Assembly (NCBI GenBank): GCA_963676905.2
Contig: CAXXVE010000001.1
Location: 2,914,001 to 2,978,000 of the forward strand
Direction of reading: 5' to 3'
Length of the DNA stretch: 64,000 bases
Origin: Oceanispirochaeta sp963676905
GTDB taxonomy: Bacteria > Spirochaetota > Spirochaetia > DSM-2461
The translations under genes and the position numbers were made by a program. Shown piece after piece: positions 1 through 9,024 of this stretch; the first letter of the stretch is position 1, and each line of letters opens with the position of its first letter. A model generated the notes under the pieces. It did no database searches, was not told the origin of the DNA, and saw only the letters and a program-made list of their open reading frames with translations.

Positions 1-1
1 C

Positions 2-793
2 TGCAGGAATTACCTTGAAATAAACTCCCTGACATCAAGAAAGACTCCTCTTCTTGTGATTCCCACAACAAGCGGAACCGGAACCGAAGTGACCAAGGTG
101 TCCATCGTAACCGATGAAAACGACAATGTGAAAAAAGGGATTGTCTCACCCTGCCTTATACCGGATTATGCCTTCCTTATCACCGAGATGACAGTGACAA
201 TGCCCCCGGGAATCACGGCAACAACCGGAGTTGATGCCCTTTGCCATGCCGCTGAGGCCTATACGGCGACCGTTAGAAACCCCTACAGCGATATTATGGC
301 TCTGGAGGCTGTAAAACTGGTATCAGAAAATCTTCTGAATGCCTACAGGAACCCTGGGGATCTAACCGCCCGGGCCAATATGCTCAGAGCCAGCCTCCTT
401 GCAGGGATTGCCTTTGGAAACTCCAGCACCACCGCGGTTCATGCTTTTGCCTATCCCCTGGGAGGAATGCACCATACTCCCCATGGCCTGGCAAACAGCC
501 TCTTTCTTATTCCTGTATTCAGAAACAATATGAAGGTCAGTGGTGAGAGGATCGGCCACCTTGCCGCGGCCATGGGCTACGGTGATACTGCAGAAGATTT
601 TGTCAGAGGAGCCGATGAGCTGCGCCGCAGCCTGGATCTGCCGCTGACATTGAAAGAGATAGGTATTCCCGAGAGTGATATTGCTGTGATGGCGGAAAAG
701 GTCATGGGAGTGACAAGACTGCTTTCTGTAAATCCCGTGGAGATCACCCCCGAAGATGCTTTGAGGATTTACACTGAAGCCTACGGGAGCTGA
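2..793 (+). CDS. Iron-containing alcohol dehydrogenase (group III), 3' part only
   Basis: This is the C-terminal 263 residues of an Fe-dependent alcohol dehydrogenase (FucO/AdhB type). The frame is open to the left edge, so the start lies outside the window; the GTG at 56 is internal, because it sits just before the family motif PTTSGTGTEVT. The metal ligands are visible: Asp and His in GVDALCHAAEAY, then His in the HAFAYPLGG block and His in HTPHG. The N-terminal Rossmann-like NAD(P)-binding half is missing here. The family oxidises or reduces short-chain alcohols and aldehydes in the cytoplasm; the substrate cannot be read from this fragment. A strong terminator follows at 812-847, so this is the last gene of its transcript. 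Confidence 0.93.
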   Translation, partial: CRNYLEINSLTSRKTPLLVIPTTSGTGTEVTKVSIVTDENDNVKKGIVSPCLIPDYAFLITEMTVTMPPGITATTGVDALCHAAEAYTATVRNPYSDIMALEAVKLVSENLLNAYRNPGDLTARANMLRASLLAGIAFGNSSTTAVHAFAYPLGGMHHTPHGLANSLFLIPVFRNNMKVSGERIGHLAAAMGYGDTAEDFVRGADELRRSLDLPLTLKEIGIPESDIAVMAEKVMGVTRLLSVNPVEITPEDALRIYTEAYGS

Positions 794-811
794 GGTTCTC
801 CGAATTTGAAT

Positions 812-847
812 AAAACAGGCCCTGATTTTCCCGGGGCCTGTTTTTTT
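812..847 (+). terminator. Rho-independent terminator after the alcohol dehydrogenase
   Basis: An 11-bp stem (812-822 pairing with 834-844) with a CCC/GGG core is followed by a run of seven T at 841-847. It lies 19 bases after the stop codon. Confidence 0.85.
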
Positions 848-969
848 GCTTTATGGAACATCCCGAAGGGGGTGCCGAATGGTATAAATGAGATAAATTG
901 CCGGAATAATCTGTAAAGTAAACAGAGGATGCGGTATTAATGAGTCTGCGGGGGTAGAAGGAGTTATCT

Positions 970-1533
970 ATGAAATCGCTTCTCTACCTGGTTCCGGCTG
1001 TGGTTCTTTGTTTTGCAGCCTGTGAAAATGTAAATACTCCGGCCGCGGATGGTTCCGGGTCTCCGGAAGATCTTCCGGTTAAAGGAGTTGTTACGGACGG
1101 TGATGGAGAGCTGATCGGATATGCTGTTTCCGTTTCTGTTCTCTATCTGCAGATGTTGACACCGGAGTCTTATCTGGTCACCGTGACCTGGGATGGCAGG
1201 GTCCTTCAATCCGTGTCCATGTACTTCTCGGAAACTGATTTCGGGGGAGAGCCATTTGCCCTCTATCCGGGCAATTACTCTCCCTACGGCAGATCAGCCT
1301 GGCAGGTGGACGGTACATTCTGGACTTATGCGGATACGTCCGCAGGCTATGCACAGCCTCTGGAGGAGTCCTACACCAGTTATGAGAGTATGATTCTCAA
1401 CGAGAATACAAGATATGAATCCTATAGCCGTTCTATTTCAGGAAATTTGAGTTTCGCACTAACCACAGTCAGCCGTGAGGCAGTCGGTCTCCCTGAGGAT
1501 ATTGTTCCGCCTTTGAATCTGGAATGGGAGTAA
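970..1533 (+). CDS. Small putative lipoprotein, unknown function
   Basis: A 187-residue protein I do not recognise. The N-terminus is a lipoprotein signal peptide: a Lys near the start, a hydrophobic stretch, then the lipobox FAAC with Cys at about residue 18. The mature part begins with a Ser/Pro/Gly/Asp-rich linker and continues as a Tyr- and Ser-rich domain with alternating hydrophobic residues, suggesting beta structure. A good Shine-Dalgarno (AAGGAG, about 957-962) precedes the ATG. It is transcribed alone, between a terminator upstream and the convergent CsgG-like gene downstream. Membrane lipidation is predicted from the signal alone; which membrane it sits in is unknown. Confidence 0.8.
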   Translation: MKSLLYLVPAVVLCFAACENVNTPAADGSGSPEDLPVKGVVTDGDGELIGYAVSVSVLYLQMLTPESYLVTVTWDGRVLQSVSMYFSETDFGGEPFALYPGNYSPYGRSAWQVDGTFWTYADTSAGYAQPLEESYTSYESMILNENTRYESYSRSISGNLSFALTTVSREAVGLPEDIVPPLNLEWE

Positions 1534-1586
1534 TTCTCCGGGCCGTTCTGTATGAGAAATATCCGGGACGGCTCTGATCCAGAGGG

Positions 1587-3200
1587 TTATTTCAGAAACA
1601 CTCCATCCTTGATAAATGTTGTTGTCAGAGGAAGTTCATCATAAAGATACCGGTAGTCCGTTTTTGAAGGACGGACTCTGAAAGAGAGATTGACGCTGAT
1701 GTCAAAACCTCTTTTCGGAAAACTGAAGGTAAAGCCGCTTATAACACCGAAGCCCGCCTGTGCACCCTCTTCCGAGCCGGAAACGGAGCCTTCCAAGCCT
1801 CCTCTGAGGGAGAAGAAAGGCGTAAAGGAGTGCTCCATTACAGGCAGCAGCCGAATAAGCCAGTCCCCCGTATCCAGATAGATGTCGTTGATCTCCAGAA
1901 CACTCAGAAAGGTTTTGTTGTTTTTAAAGGAGTAGCCGAAGGAGTTCTCCCAGAAGAGGGGAACCTGTCTGTGGTAGTCTTCGATCAGGGTATCAAGATC
2001 AATTGTTGTCCGGGTGGCATTACTCCAGCCCAGACGGGTCCCCAGAACGGTTCTGCTGGCAGGAGAATCCCAGAGCAGTCCCGTTTCTGCGGCAAAACTC
2101 AGTTTTTGTACCTTTTCATCGGTTTCATTGTCATTCCAGTGGTTTGATTCATTGAAAAGTGAAGCTCCTGCACCAATTGAGAGGCTGTCAAAGCTGTAAC
2201 CCAGGGTAAGGGTTCCTCCGTAATACGTTCGCCAGTCATTTCCAACAGGAAAGGCGCCATCCAGGCTGGTTCGCGGACTTGAACTGGAGTAGAAGGCTTG
2301 AACTCCAAGACCCAGTTTCTTTTTTATCACGGGGAGTGAGTAACCAAGAAAAGCGCGCATCTCCATTTCTTCCAGATAGATTCCATCATCCACCTCCTGC
2401 CATGTATATCCCCGCTCCCGTGAACCGCCCAGAAGGATGGAACTGCCAAGACCCAGGTAGAGGCTGTCTTTTTCCGCTTTTCCGAGGTACGCCGGGTTCT
2501 GATAGGCAAAGTAGGGTTCCGTCATAATCCGGAACTTGGGGGAGCCGACGATCAGTTTGTTCAGATAGTAGACGGCAGTCTCGTTCTCAGGGTCTATCTC
2601 TGTCGCTTTTTCCAGAGCCTGTACCGCCTGCTCGGTATCGTTACGGTCAATTGCATCAATTCCCATGGAGACATAGATGACCGTTTCAACCTCTTTCTGA
2701 ACCTTCTCTTCCATCTTAAGAGCTGTTTCTTCTGCTGTTTCCTCGTTAAGAGATTCCAGTAGAGAAGAGGCAAAGAAAGCGCTGATGTAATCATAGGATG
2801 ACAGGTCCTCAATCAGTTCATCAGACCAGATGACTTCGCCGGTGTTCACATCCACCATGCGGGAGGTAAACATCATTTGTCCGGCCATATCGATGATCTC
2901 GCCCATGACGATATAGTTGGCTGAAAGAAGCATCCCTATGGAAATCATGCTGTCATCGGTCATACCGCTCAGGGCCAGTTTCTGCTCTTCAATCACCGCG
3001 TTCATCTTCTCACGTTCAACAATGTTGACGGATTTATTCTTTTTTAGCTCCGTGGCTATCATCCGGGAGATTCCCTTGCCGATAAACTCATAGTCTGGGT
3101 TAGGGGAGCTGACTGTAAAGTCATTTATAGAAATAGTGACAGCCTCAAGAATCAACGGATAAAAAAGAAAGATCAACAGAATTGGAATACGGCGCTTCAT
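1587..3200 (-). CDS. CsgG/FlgO-like domain protein with C-terminal beta-barrel
   Basis: A 537-residue secreted protein. Residues 1-20 are a signal peptide. Residues about 21-150 look like the CsgG/FlgO fold, the periplasmic domain that recognises outer-membrane secretion or assembly partners: a strand ending in a conserved IGKGISRMIATELKK segment, VNIVERE, ANYIVMGEI and a V-NTGEVIWSDE strand. About 170-210 is a TPR-like helix pair (ALEKATEIDPENETAVYYL). From about 225 to the end there are alternating aromatic/polar strands (GLGVQAFYSSSSP, TLGYSFDSLSIGAG) typical of an outer-membrane barrel. The ATG has GGAG 7-8 bases upstream. It is divergent from the cyclase operon and convergent with the lipoprotein at 970. 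The exact role is unknown; classical CsgG has no such barrel. Confidence 0.8.
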   Translation of the reverse strand: MKRRIPILLIFLFYPLILEAVTISINDFTVSSPNPDYEFIGKGISRMIATELKKNKSVNIVEREKMNAVIEEQKLALSGMTDDSMISIGMLLSANYIVMGEIIDMAGQMMFTSRMVDVNTGEVIWSDELIEDLSSYDYISAFFASSLLESLNEETAEETALKMEEKVQKEVETVIYVSMGIDAIDRNDTEQAVQALEKATEIDPENETAVYYLNKLIVGSPKFRIMTEPYFAYQNPAYLGKAEKDSLYLGLGSSILLGGSRERGYTWQEVDDGIYLEEMEMRAFLGYSLPVIKKKLGLGVQAFYSSSSPRTSLDGAFPVGNDWRTYYGGTLTLGYSFDSLSIGAGASLFNESNHWNDNETDEKVQKLSFAAETGLLWDSPASRTVLGTRLGWSNATRTTIDLDTLIEDYHRQVPLFWENSFGYSFKNNKTFLSVLEINDIYLDTGDWLIRLLPVMEHSFTPFFSLRGGLEGSVSGSEEGAQAGFGVISGFTFSFPKRGFDISVNLSFRVRPSKTDYRYLYDELPLTTTFIKDGVFLK

Positions 3201-3553
3201 AATAATCTCCGGTATAAGTATCAGGCTTCATATATAGGATTCATTTGATTATGAAAGGCAAGTGCTCTTATACAAAACGATAGTGCAGAAGGAGCACGGA
3301 TTCAATAGCCGTGATGCAGTTTCCATTTTTCCTGTATCCACTTATTCGACTACCCGGATTTTTTTTAAAATAATAGTTTAATTAATATTCATTATTGGAT
3401 AGAATGCTTTTATTCATGACCTTTAAATAAGCTTGTGTATACATTTGAATCAGAATAACGGCAGATAAGAATCTTAGATACTTTCGGCATTGATAACTCC
3501 TCTTTCATGTAACAAACAGCCGAACTTTGAAGCCAGTATAAGGGTAGGTTCCA
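3201..3553. other. Intergenic region between divergent CsgG-like gene and cyclase operon
   Basis: This 353-base AT-rich stretch must carry the promoters of both flanking genes. I see no convincing ORF, tRNA or terminator. A short inverted repeat (CACGG...CCGTG around 3296-3314) and an AT-only run near 3361-3390 are the only visible structures. No promoter pair with a standard 16-18 base spacer is clear enough to call. Confidence 0.5.
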
Positions 3554-5452
3554 GTGAAATCCAAAAAGTCCTCACATATCAGCAATAAAGAGCTTGGAGT
3601 TAAAATACCACTTGGTGTAAAACTGATTCTGATCGTCTCCCTTCTTACGATTCTGTCGATGGTGACTCTCACCTATGTTTCATCCTATTTTTATGAAAAA
3701 AATACAAGGAACCGGGTCAAAGAAACAAATATATCTCTCTCCCGGACTGTCGGAAAGCAGGCGGAAAAAGAGCTGAGCCAGATTCTTGATACGGGGAATC
3801 TCCTTTTTCAGGTTGCCGCCGCTTCAGTAAGCTCTGATTCTCTGGTTGATGATTTTTTCGCCAATTTCAGCTCTCTTGTTTATGTGGGTATCCCCGGACG
3901 GGATTTAGACTTTTCCAATCGTATCTGGTTCAGATCAAACAGAATTTTCAATGAGGAAGCCATTCTGCAGAATATTCTCAGTGCCAGGGCTCCGGAACTT
4001 GAGAAAGCCAGAAGCGGTGAGACCGTTGTTATGAATATCTCACCTCTTGTCCCTAATCTGAATGCTCCTGTACTGGCTCTGGCAGCTCCCTTTCTATTGG
4101 GGATGGACAGGGAAGTGCTCCTTATTCTTGCTGATGTCAGCAGTTCTCTTGCAGAGAGTGTGCGAACTCAGGAGGGCCTGACCACTACAATGATCGTTAA
4201 TGCCGATGGAGAGATCCTGGCGCATCCGGATTACTCAAGAGTCTTTGATGGAGAGAATGTCGCAGGAACGCCGGTTTTCAGAGAGATGTACACTAAAGGG
4301 CTCTCTGAAGGTCAGATAATTTATGATGAACCCGATGAAGAGAGCATGGTCGGTTATGTCGGATCATACTCAATGATCCCTCTGGGGAATCTGGGAGTCG
4401 TTACAACCGTTGTTGAAGAAGATGCCTTCAGCATTGTCCGTTCTATAAAAATCCTGAACTGGTCGCTTATGGGAGCAGTTCTTTCAGTAGTAATGATTGC
4501 AATATATTTCTTTTCCAAACGTATCTCCCGTCCTCTGAAAGAGCTGACCATTGCCACCAGACAGATCAGAAGCAGAAATTACAATGTTTCCATACAGCCT
4601 ACGACCCATGATGAAGTCGGACAGCTGACAAGACATTTTATGAGTATGGTACCTGAACTGGAAAAGGTCGACCGGCTTCAGGAAAGAACCAGCCGTTTTG
4701 TGAATCCACAGGTAGCCAGGATGATTGCAGATAATACTCTGCCGGAGCAGGCTGAAACAAAACAGGTCACTGTATTCTTTTCTGATGTTAGAAATTTTAC
4801 AGCTATGAGTGAAGCCATGGGCTCTCCCCAGCTGGTTCTGGACAATCTCTCATCATATTTTCAGGCCATGGTTCCCTGTGTTCAGAACACAGGGGGTACT
4901 GTGGATAAATTTATTGGTGATGCTGTAATGGCTGTCTGGGGAAGTATGATTGATCTGCCCAACAATGCAGAAAGTGCAATAAACGGTGCTCTGGAGATGC
5001 GCAAGGCTCTTATCGAACTGAATATGGACAGAGGTACTCCGCGGAGACCCTTTCTTCAAATCGGCTGCGGCCTGAACACAGGACCTGCCACTGTCGGCCT
5101 GATGGGAGGCGGCTCAGCCAAAGAAGAGTGGGCTCATATGGGAGATACCGTCAATCTGGCAAGCCGGATAGAGTCTCTGAATAAACCAATGGGGACAGAT
5201 ATTCTTATCTCATCCAATACCTTCACACAGGTTGAAGGTATTTTTGATCTTATGCCAATGCGGAAGATTAAGGTAAAAGGCAAAAAAGACGCCCTGCAGA
5301 TCTATGCTGTTCTCGGGCGTCTGGATGACAGTACCAGACCAAAGTCTCTGGAAGAACTGAGGGCTATGATCGGCATTGAGGGATCATTTGAAACATCAGG
5401 AGAAGCGGAATACAGCAATGATCATGAAGTCAAATACGAAATCCTCGGCTAA
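3554..5452 (+). CDS. Membrane-bound class III adenylate/guanylate cyclase (Cache-like sensor, HAMP, cyclase)
   Basis: A 632-residue sensor enzyme predicted to make a cyclic nucleotide when its periplasmic domain detects a signal. TM1 is at about 23-45, a Cache-like extracytoplasmic domain at 46-300, TM2 at about 302-321, HAMP at 322-370, and the class III cyclase domain at about 400-570. Metal ligands are Asp411 (FFSDVRNFTAMSE) and Asp456, the purine-contact Lys is Lys452 (DKFIGDAVMAVWG), and the transition-state Asn534 and Arg538 lie in GDTVNLASR. Counting back seven from Asn534, the second purine-contact site is Ala527 rather than the usual Asp or Thr, so cAMP versus cGMP is uncertain. The start is GTG with AAGGG upstream. 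The 3' end overlaps the FecR-domain gene, so the two are probably coupled. Confidence 0.92.
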   Translation: MKSKKSSHISNKELGVKIPLGVKLILIVSLLTILSMVTLTYVSSYFYEKNTRNRVKETNISLSRTVGKQAEKELSQILDTGNLLFQVAAASVSSDSLVDDFFANFSSLVYVGIPGRDLDFSNRIWFRSNRIFNEEAILQNILSARAPELEKARSGETVVMNISPLVPNLNAPVLALAAPFLLGMDREVLLILADVSSSLAESVRTQEGLTTTMIVNADGEILAHPDYSRVFDGENVAGTPVFREMYTKGLSEGQIIYDEPDEESMVGYVGSYSMIPLGNLGVVTTVVEEDAFSIVRSIKILNWSLMGAVLSVVMIAIYFFSKRISRPLKELTIATRQIRSRNYNVSIQPTTHDEVGQLTRHFMSMVPELEKVDRLQERTSRFVNPQVARMIADNTLPEQAETKQVTVFFSDVRNFTAMSEAMGSPQLVLDNLSSYFQAMVPCVQNTGGTVDKFIGDAVMAVWGSMIDLPNNAESAINGALEMRKALIELNMDRGTPRRPFLQIGCGLNTGPATVGLMGGGSAKEEWAHMGDTVNLASRIESLNKPMGTDILISSNTFTQVEGIFDLMPMRKIKVKGKKDALQIYAVLGRLDDSTRPKSLEELRAMIGIEGSFETSGEAEYSNDHEVKYEILG

Positions 5453-7871
5453 ATCTATGCTTTCAAAATCAGACATACTCTTTACAGCTATATTTCTAAT
5501 ACTGGCTTCTGTTTTCGGATATCTTTTTCATTCTGAACTGTTCCGATCAATAGATGAGACCGAAGGAACACCGATCGGGCGGGTTCTTGAAATCAAAGGA
5601 ATCACCCAGAGGCGCCCGGGACGCCAGACTCAATGGGCAAATTTATCTGAAGAGGAAATACTGTACAAGGCTGATGCTCTTCAAACTGGAAATGACTCGG
5701 AGTTGTCAATCTACCTTGAAAGAAGTGATGACGGCGATGAAATCAGGCTGGGGCCAAACTCCTATGTAAGTCTCAATCTCTATAGTGAAGAAGTCGATGT
5801 TTTTTTCTCAGCCGGCAATCTTATTGCCACTGGAAGTGACGGCCTTTCTGTTTCGATGGAAGGCACGAGAATTCAGCTCAATGAAAAAAGTTCGGTATCT
5901 CTTGAGAAAAATGCCGGAATGCCTACAGTCATCTCTATTCTGGAAGGTTCGGTAACTCTCGATACGGGTGAAGGAGAACAAAGATTCGGCATGGATTCAA
6001 CTCTCTATCTGGATGAAGAAGATGGAAGTGTTTCAGAAGAGGCTCTCAGTGTTGTTGTAAATGAGCCACGGGACAGGAGCCGTCTGCTCAGTTTCGAAGA
6101 GTATAAGACAGTTGATTTTGATTGGACTCTGAAGGGAGACTGGACATCACCGGTCCTGGAAATCTCTGCTGAAGAGGATTTTTCTGATTCCAACTTTTAT
6201 TCCGAGACGAAGGTTCCTTTAGGACAGGGGACATGGTTCTGGCGTGTCGTAGACAGAGGTTCTGATCAGAAGGGTGAAATCAGGCAGTTTTCAGTGGTCC
6301 AGGATCTTCTTCCGGTAATCGTTTCACCATCTCCGGGGCGGATTATTGAGTATCATGGAATGGTTCCGGGAATTTCCATGCAGTGGAAATCTTCCAGTTA
6401 TGCTGATTCCTATCTTCTCGAACTTTCAAAAGATCCTCAGTTCAGTTCGGTTGAATTTTCCGGTGAGGTCAGAACAAATGCGATCATGCTTGAGGATCTG
6501 GACGATGGAACATGGTGGTGGAGAGTCAAACCTTTATATCGAAACATTGAATCAACTGAGACCATTCCTTTGCTTGAGACCGCCTCATTTACAATCGAAA
6601 AGCTTGAAGATTATAAAGCCGCACAACTCTTAAGCCCCCCTCCCGAGAGTTCGTTCTCAATCCTTGAGCTGGGAACTGGAATCCCTTTCCGGTGGATGGT
6701 GCAGGATGGTGTAAGGAATTACAGTCTAAAAATTGCAAATGATCGTGACATGACAGATCTTGTCGACAGCTGGGAAGGAACCGGCAATTGGACGGCAAGG
6801 ATGTCCGATGCCGAGCCGGGTACCTATTTCTGGCAGGTAGAAGGAAAGGCCGCTGACGGTTCTCCTGTGCCGCTCTCAGATATCCGTTCATTTACAATCC
6901 GTTCAGCAGGAGATGCCTTGAGGCTTGTAATGCCTGGAAATGGCGGAGTTGTGGAGCAGCCCCGATATGGAATGCAGACATTTTTATGGGAGTCTGATCT
7001 TCCCGGACTCTCATATATTACACTCAGCAAGCTTGACGAAGAGACTTCTGAAAACAGAAAGATTATTCAGACCCTTCTAAAGGGAGACAGTTTTTCAGCA
7101 GTACTGCCCGGAGAAGGGCAGTATAGCTGGCGGATACAGATTCAGGATGAAGCAGGAGAAGTTCTGCTTCAGGATGTAGAATCCCGTTTTGCTCTGGTAA
7201 ATGAGTATATTCATGATCCTGTGGCACATCAGTCTCCAGAGGAGAATACAGCCATACCCATGCTCTCCAGTTTAAGAGAAGGTGTGACTCTCAGATGGCA
7301 GACAGAAGAAGAGGGGGATTTCCTTTATACAGTTTTTCTTGAAAAGGATGATGCCGCTACCCTTTACAGAACAGCAAACTCTGAACTGACTCTGCGGGGT
7401 CTCGAGCCGGGAACTTACAGCTGGTCGGTTCTGTTGAAAGATCAGAAAGACTATGAGTCTCCTGAGAGCGGGCAGTCCTCCTTTACAGTTAACCCACTCA
7501 TGCCGTTGAAACCTCTTGTTCCCCTCAGGCCTCTTGAAGATGAAGTGATTGATCTTACAGGAAAGAACAGTCTTGGATTCTCGTGGCAGAGTTCTCCCGG
7601 GGCGGACTATTACACAATTGATATAAGGGATAAAAACAGCGGAGAGATCCTCTATAAAAACAGTCGTGTTGATGAACCCTCTCTGATTCTGGAGGACCTT
7701 AGTATTTTAAATGAAGGGCAGTTTTTCCTTGAAATTCAGGGATTCAAAGACTATCCGGAACTCAATGTTCAGCGCAGCACAGAACTCCTGACAGTTCCGT
7801 TCAGTCTTAATGTCAATATTCCAATAAAGCAGCTGGAGATCCTTTCGGATGAGACTCAATATACCAACTAG
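5418..7871 (+). CDS. FecR-domain protein with about six fibronectin-like repeats
   Basis: About 817 residues from the ATG at 5418, the most likely start; the frame is open back to 5376. It overlaps the cyclase gene. A single TM segment (ILFTAIFLILASVFGYLF, about residues 17-34) anchors it with the rest periplasmic. A FecR domain follows (about 48-210: GRVLEIKG, LQTGNDSELSIYL, VSILEGSVTL-type strands). From about 220 to the end come around six beta-sandwich repeats marked by WKSSSYADSYLLELS and GTWWWRVKP-like strands. FecR proteins are usually anti-sigma sensors in surface signalling, but no sigma factor is nearby; the neighbour is a cyclase. The same repeat type opens the next two proteins, suggesting they bind one another or the same ligand. 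Confidence 0.88.
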   Translation: MIMKSNTKSSAKSMLSKSDILFTAIFLILASVFGYLFHSELFRSIDETEGTPIGRVLEIKGITQRRPGRQTQWANLSEEEILYKADALQTGNDSELSIYLERSDDGDEIRLGPNSYVSLNLYSEEVDVFFSAGNLIATGSDGLSVSMEGTRIQLNEKSSVSLEKNAGMPTVISILEGSVTLDTGEGEQRFGMDSTLYLDEEDGSVSEEALSVVVNEPRDRSRLLSFEEYKTVDFDWTLKGDWTSPVLEISAEEDFSDSNFYSETKVPLGQGTWFWRVVDRGSDQKGEIRQFSVVQDLLPVIVSPSPGRIIEYHGMVPGISMQWKSSSYADSYLLELSKDPQFSSVEFSGEVRTNAIMLEDLDDGTWWWRVKPLYRNIESTETIPLLETASFTIEKLEDYKAAQLLSPPPESSFSILELGTGIPFRWMVQDGVRNYSLKIANDRDMTDLVDSWEGTGNWTARMSDAEPGTYFWQVEGKAADGSPVPLSDIRSFTIRSAGDALRLVMPGNGGVVEQPRYGMQTFLWESDLPGLSYITLSKLDEETSENRKIIQTLLKGDSFSAVLPGEGQYSWRIQIQDEAGEVLLQDVESRFALVNEYIHDPVAHQSPEENTAIPMLSSLREGVTLRWQTEEEGDFLYTVFLEKDDAATLYRTANSELTLRGLEPGTYSWSVLLKDQKDYESPESGQSSFTVNPLMPLKPLVPLRPLEDEVIDLTGKNSLGFSWQSSPGADYYTIDIRDKNSGEILYKNSRVDEPSLILEDLSILNEGQFFLEIQGFKDYPELNVQRSTELLTVPFSLNVNIPIKQLEILSDETQYTN

Positions 7872-9024
7872 ATCAAGTCATTTTGCTATATTGATCTCTC
7901 TGTTCCTAATATCCACAGGCCTCCAGGCTCAGGAAAAGATTGAATGGCGGCCGGTTGAAGGAATTTCTGAATACCTTGTTGAAATTCAGCAGGATGGGGT
8001 AATTGTTCAGGAAACAAAAACAGGGGAGTGTTCCATTCCCCTTGTATTGCCGGCGGGAGAGTACAGCTTCAGAATCCACGGTCTTGATCCTTTCGGCAAT
8101 TCAGCTGTTCAAAGCGGCTGGTCGAAAATCAGGATTGTAGCAGATTCAAATCCCTTTGTTGCAGAACTGACTCCCACCTGGTTTCTTATCGGAGATACTC
8201 CGGTATTAAAGGCCCGTGTTTCAGGGGCTTCTGATGGAAAAGAAGGAATGACCTCCTACTGGCTTGAAAACAGTGTTGGAGAGACCATTCCGCTCAAAGA
8301 AACGGAAATATCTGATGAAGATAAACTGATGGGTTATAGCGGATTTATATGGAGCGGAGATACGATGCTTTCACCCGGTGAATGGGATTTTGTAATGACA
8401 AATCCCGATGGTAAGGAAGCCAGGATTGATAAGGCAGTTTCTGTTCTTGAATCTATTGAGAGAAATTATCCCAACAGCATACAGATAAATTGGAATGCTA
8501 CCCTGCCGGAAGCCGGTTCAGAACGATATCAGGGAGTAAGTTTTGCCGGGGGAAGCATCGCATTTGCAAGTGATTTCCGGGGAAAACGTACCCGTCAGAA
8601 TCCCTGGTTCAAGCACATCGGCTGGGATGTGCGCTTCAGCGCATCCCGGTTTGAGATGGTTTCGGAGGAGACTCCTGTGACCGTATTCTCCGATCTTTTT
8701 ACTCTGACAGCCGGCCTCTACTATGCAACACCTTTTGATTTCCCCTTGAATCTTGTATTTGCTATGGGATGCGGATTGGGATATTCACGTTATCATTCTC
8801 CAGATGTTGAGCGTGATCTGCTGCTGATCAGTTCTGTGGGTAATAACTTCTATCTAAAGGATCTTGATTCAATGGACCCTGTTTTTCGTACTTCCGGTGC
8901 AGTGCGGATCTCTTTTCTGAAGCGGTTTTACATCGACCTTGGCTGTCAGCTCTCTGGAACTATGTTTCTAAACAGAAATACCATCATCCTTGAACCTTTT
9001 GCCGGAGGAGGATTCAGATGGTAA
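7849..9024 (+). CDS. Outer-membrane protein: fibronectin-like N-terminus plus beta-barrel
   Basis: A 391-residue exported protein. Residues 1-27 form a signal peptide ending LQAQ. About 28-100 is one copy of the beta-sandwich module also found in the FecR-domain gene (IEWRPVEGISEYLVEI, then AGEYSFRIHGLDPFGN). A second beta domain covers about 105-205, and the C-terminal ~170 residues are alternating strands ending in Gly-Phe-Arg-Trp, like an outer-membrane barrel. The ATG overlaps the FecR-domain gene by 23 bases and its stop overlaps the next gene. No catalytic motif is seen. It is probably the outer-membrane part of the operon's envelope complex; the function is inferred from context only. 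Confidence 0.8.
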   Translation: MRLNIPTRSSHFAILISLFLISTGLQAQEKIEWRPVEGISEYLVEIQQDGVIVQETKTGECSIPLVLPAGEYSFRIHGLDPFGNSAVQSGWSKIRIVADSNPFVAELTPTWFLIGDTPVLKARVSGASDGKEGMTSYWLENSVGETIPLKETEISDEDKLMGYSGFIWSGDTMLSPGEWDFVMTNPDGKEARIDKAVSVLESIERNYPNSIQINWNATLPEAGSERYQGVSFAGGSIAFASDFRGKRTRQNPWFKHIGWDVRFSASRFEMVSEETPVTVFSDLFTLTAGLYYATPFDFPLNLVFAMGCGLGYSRYHSPDVERDLLLISSVGNNFYLKDLDSMDPVFRTSGAVRISFLKRFYIDLGCQLSGTMFLNRNTIILEPFAGGGFRW

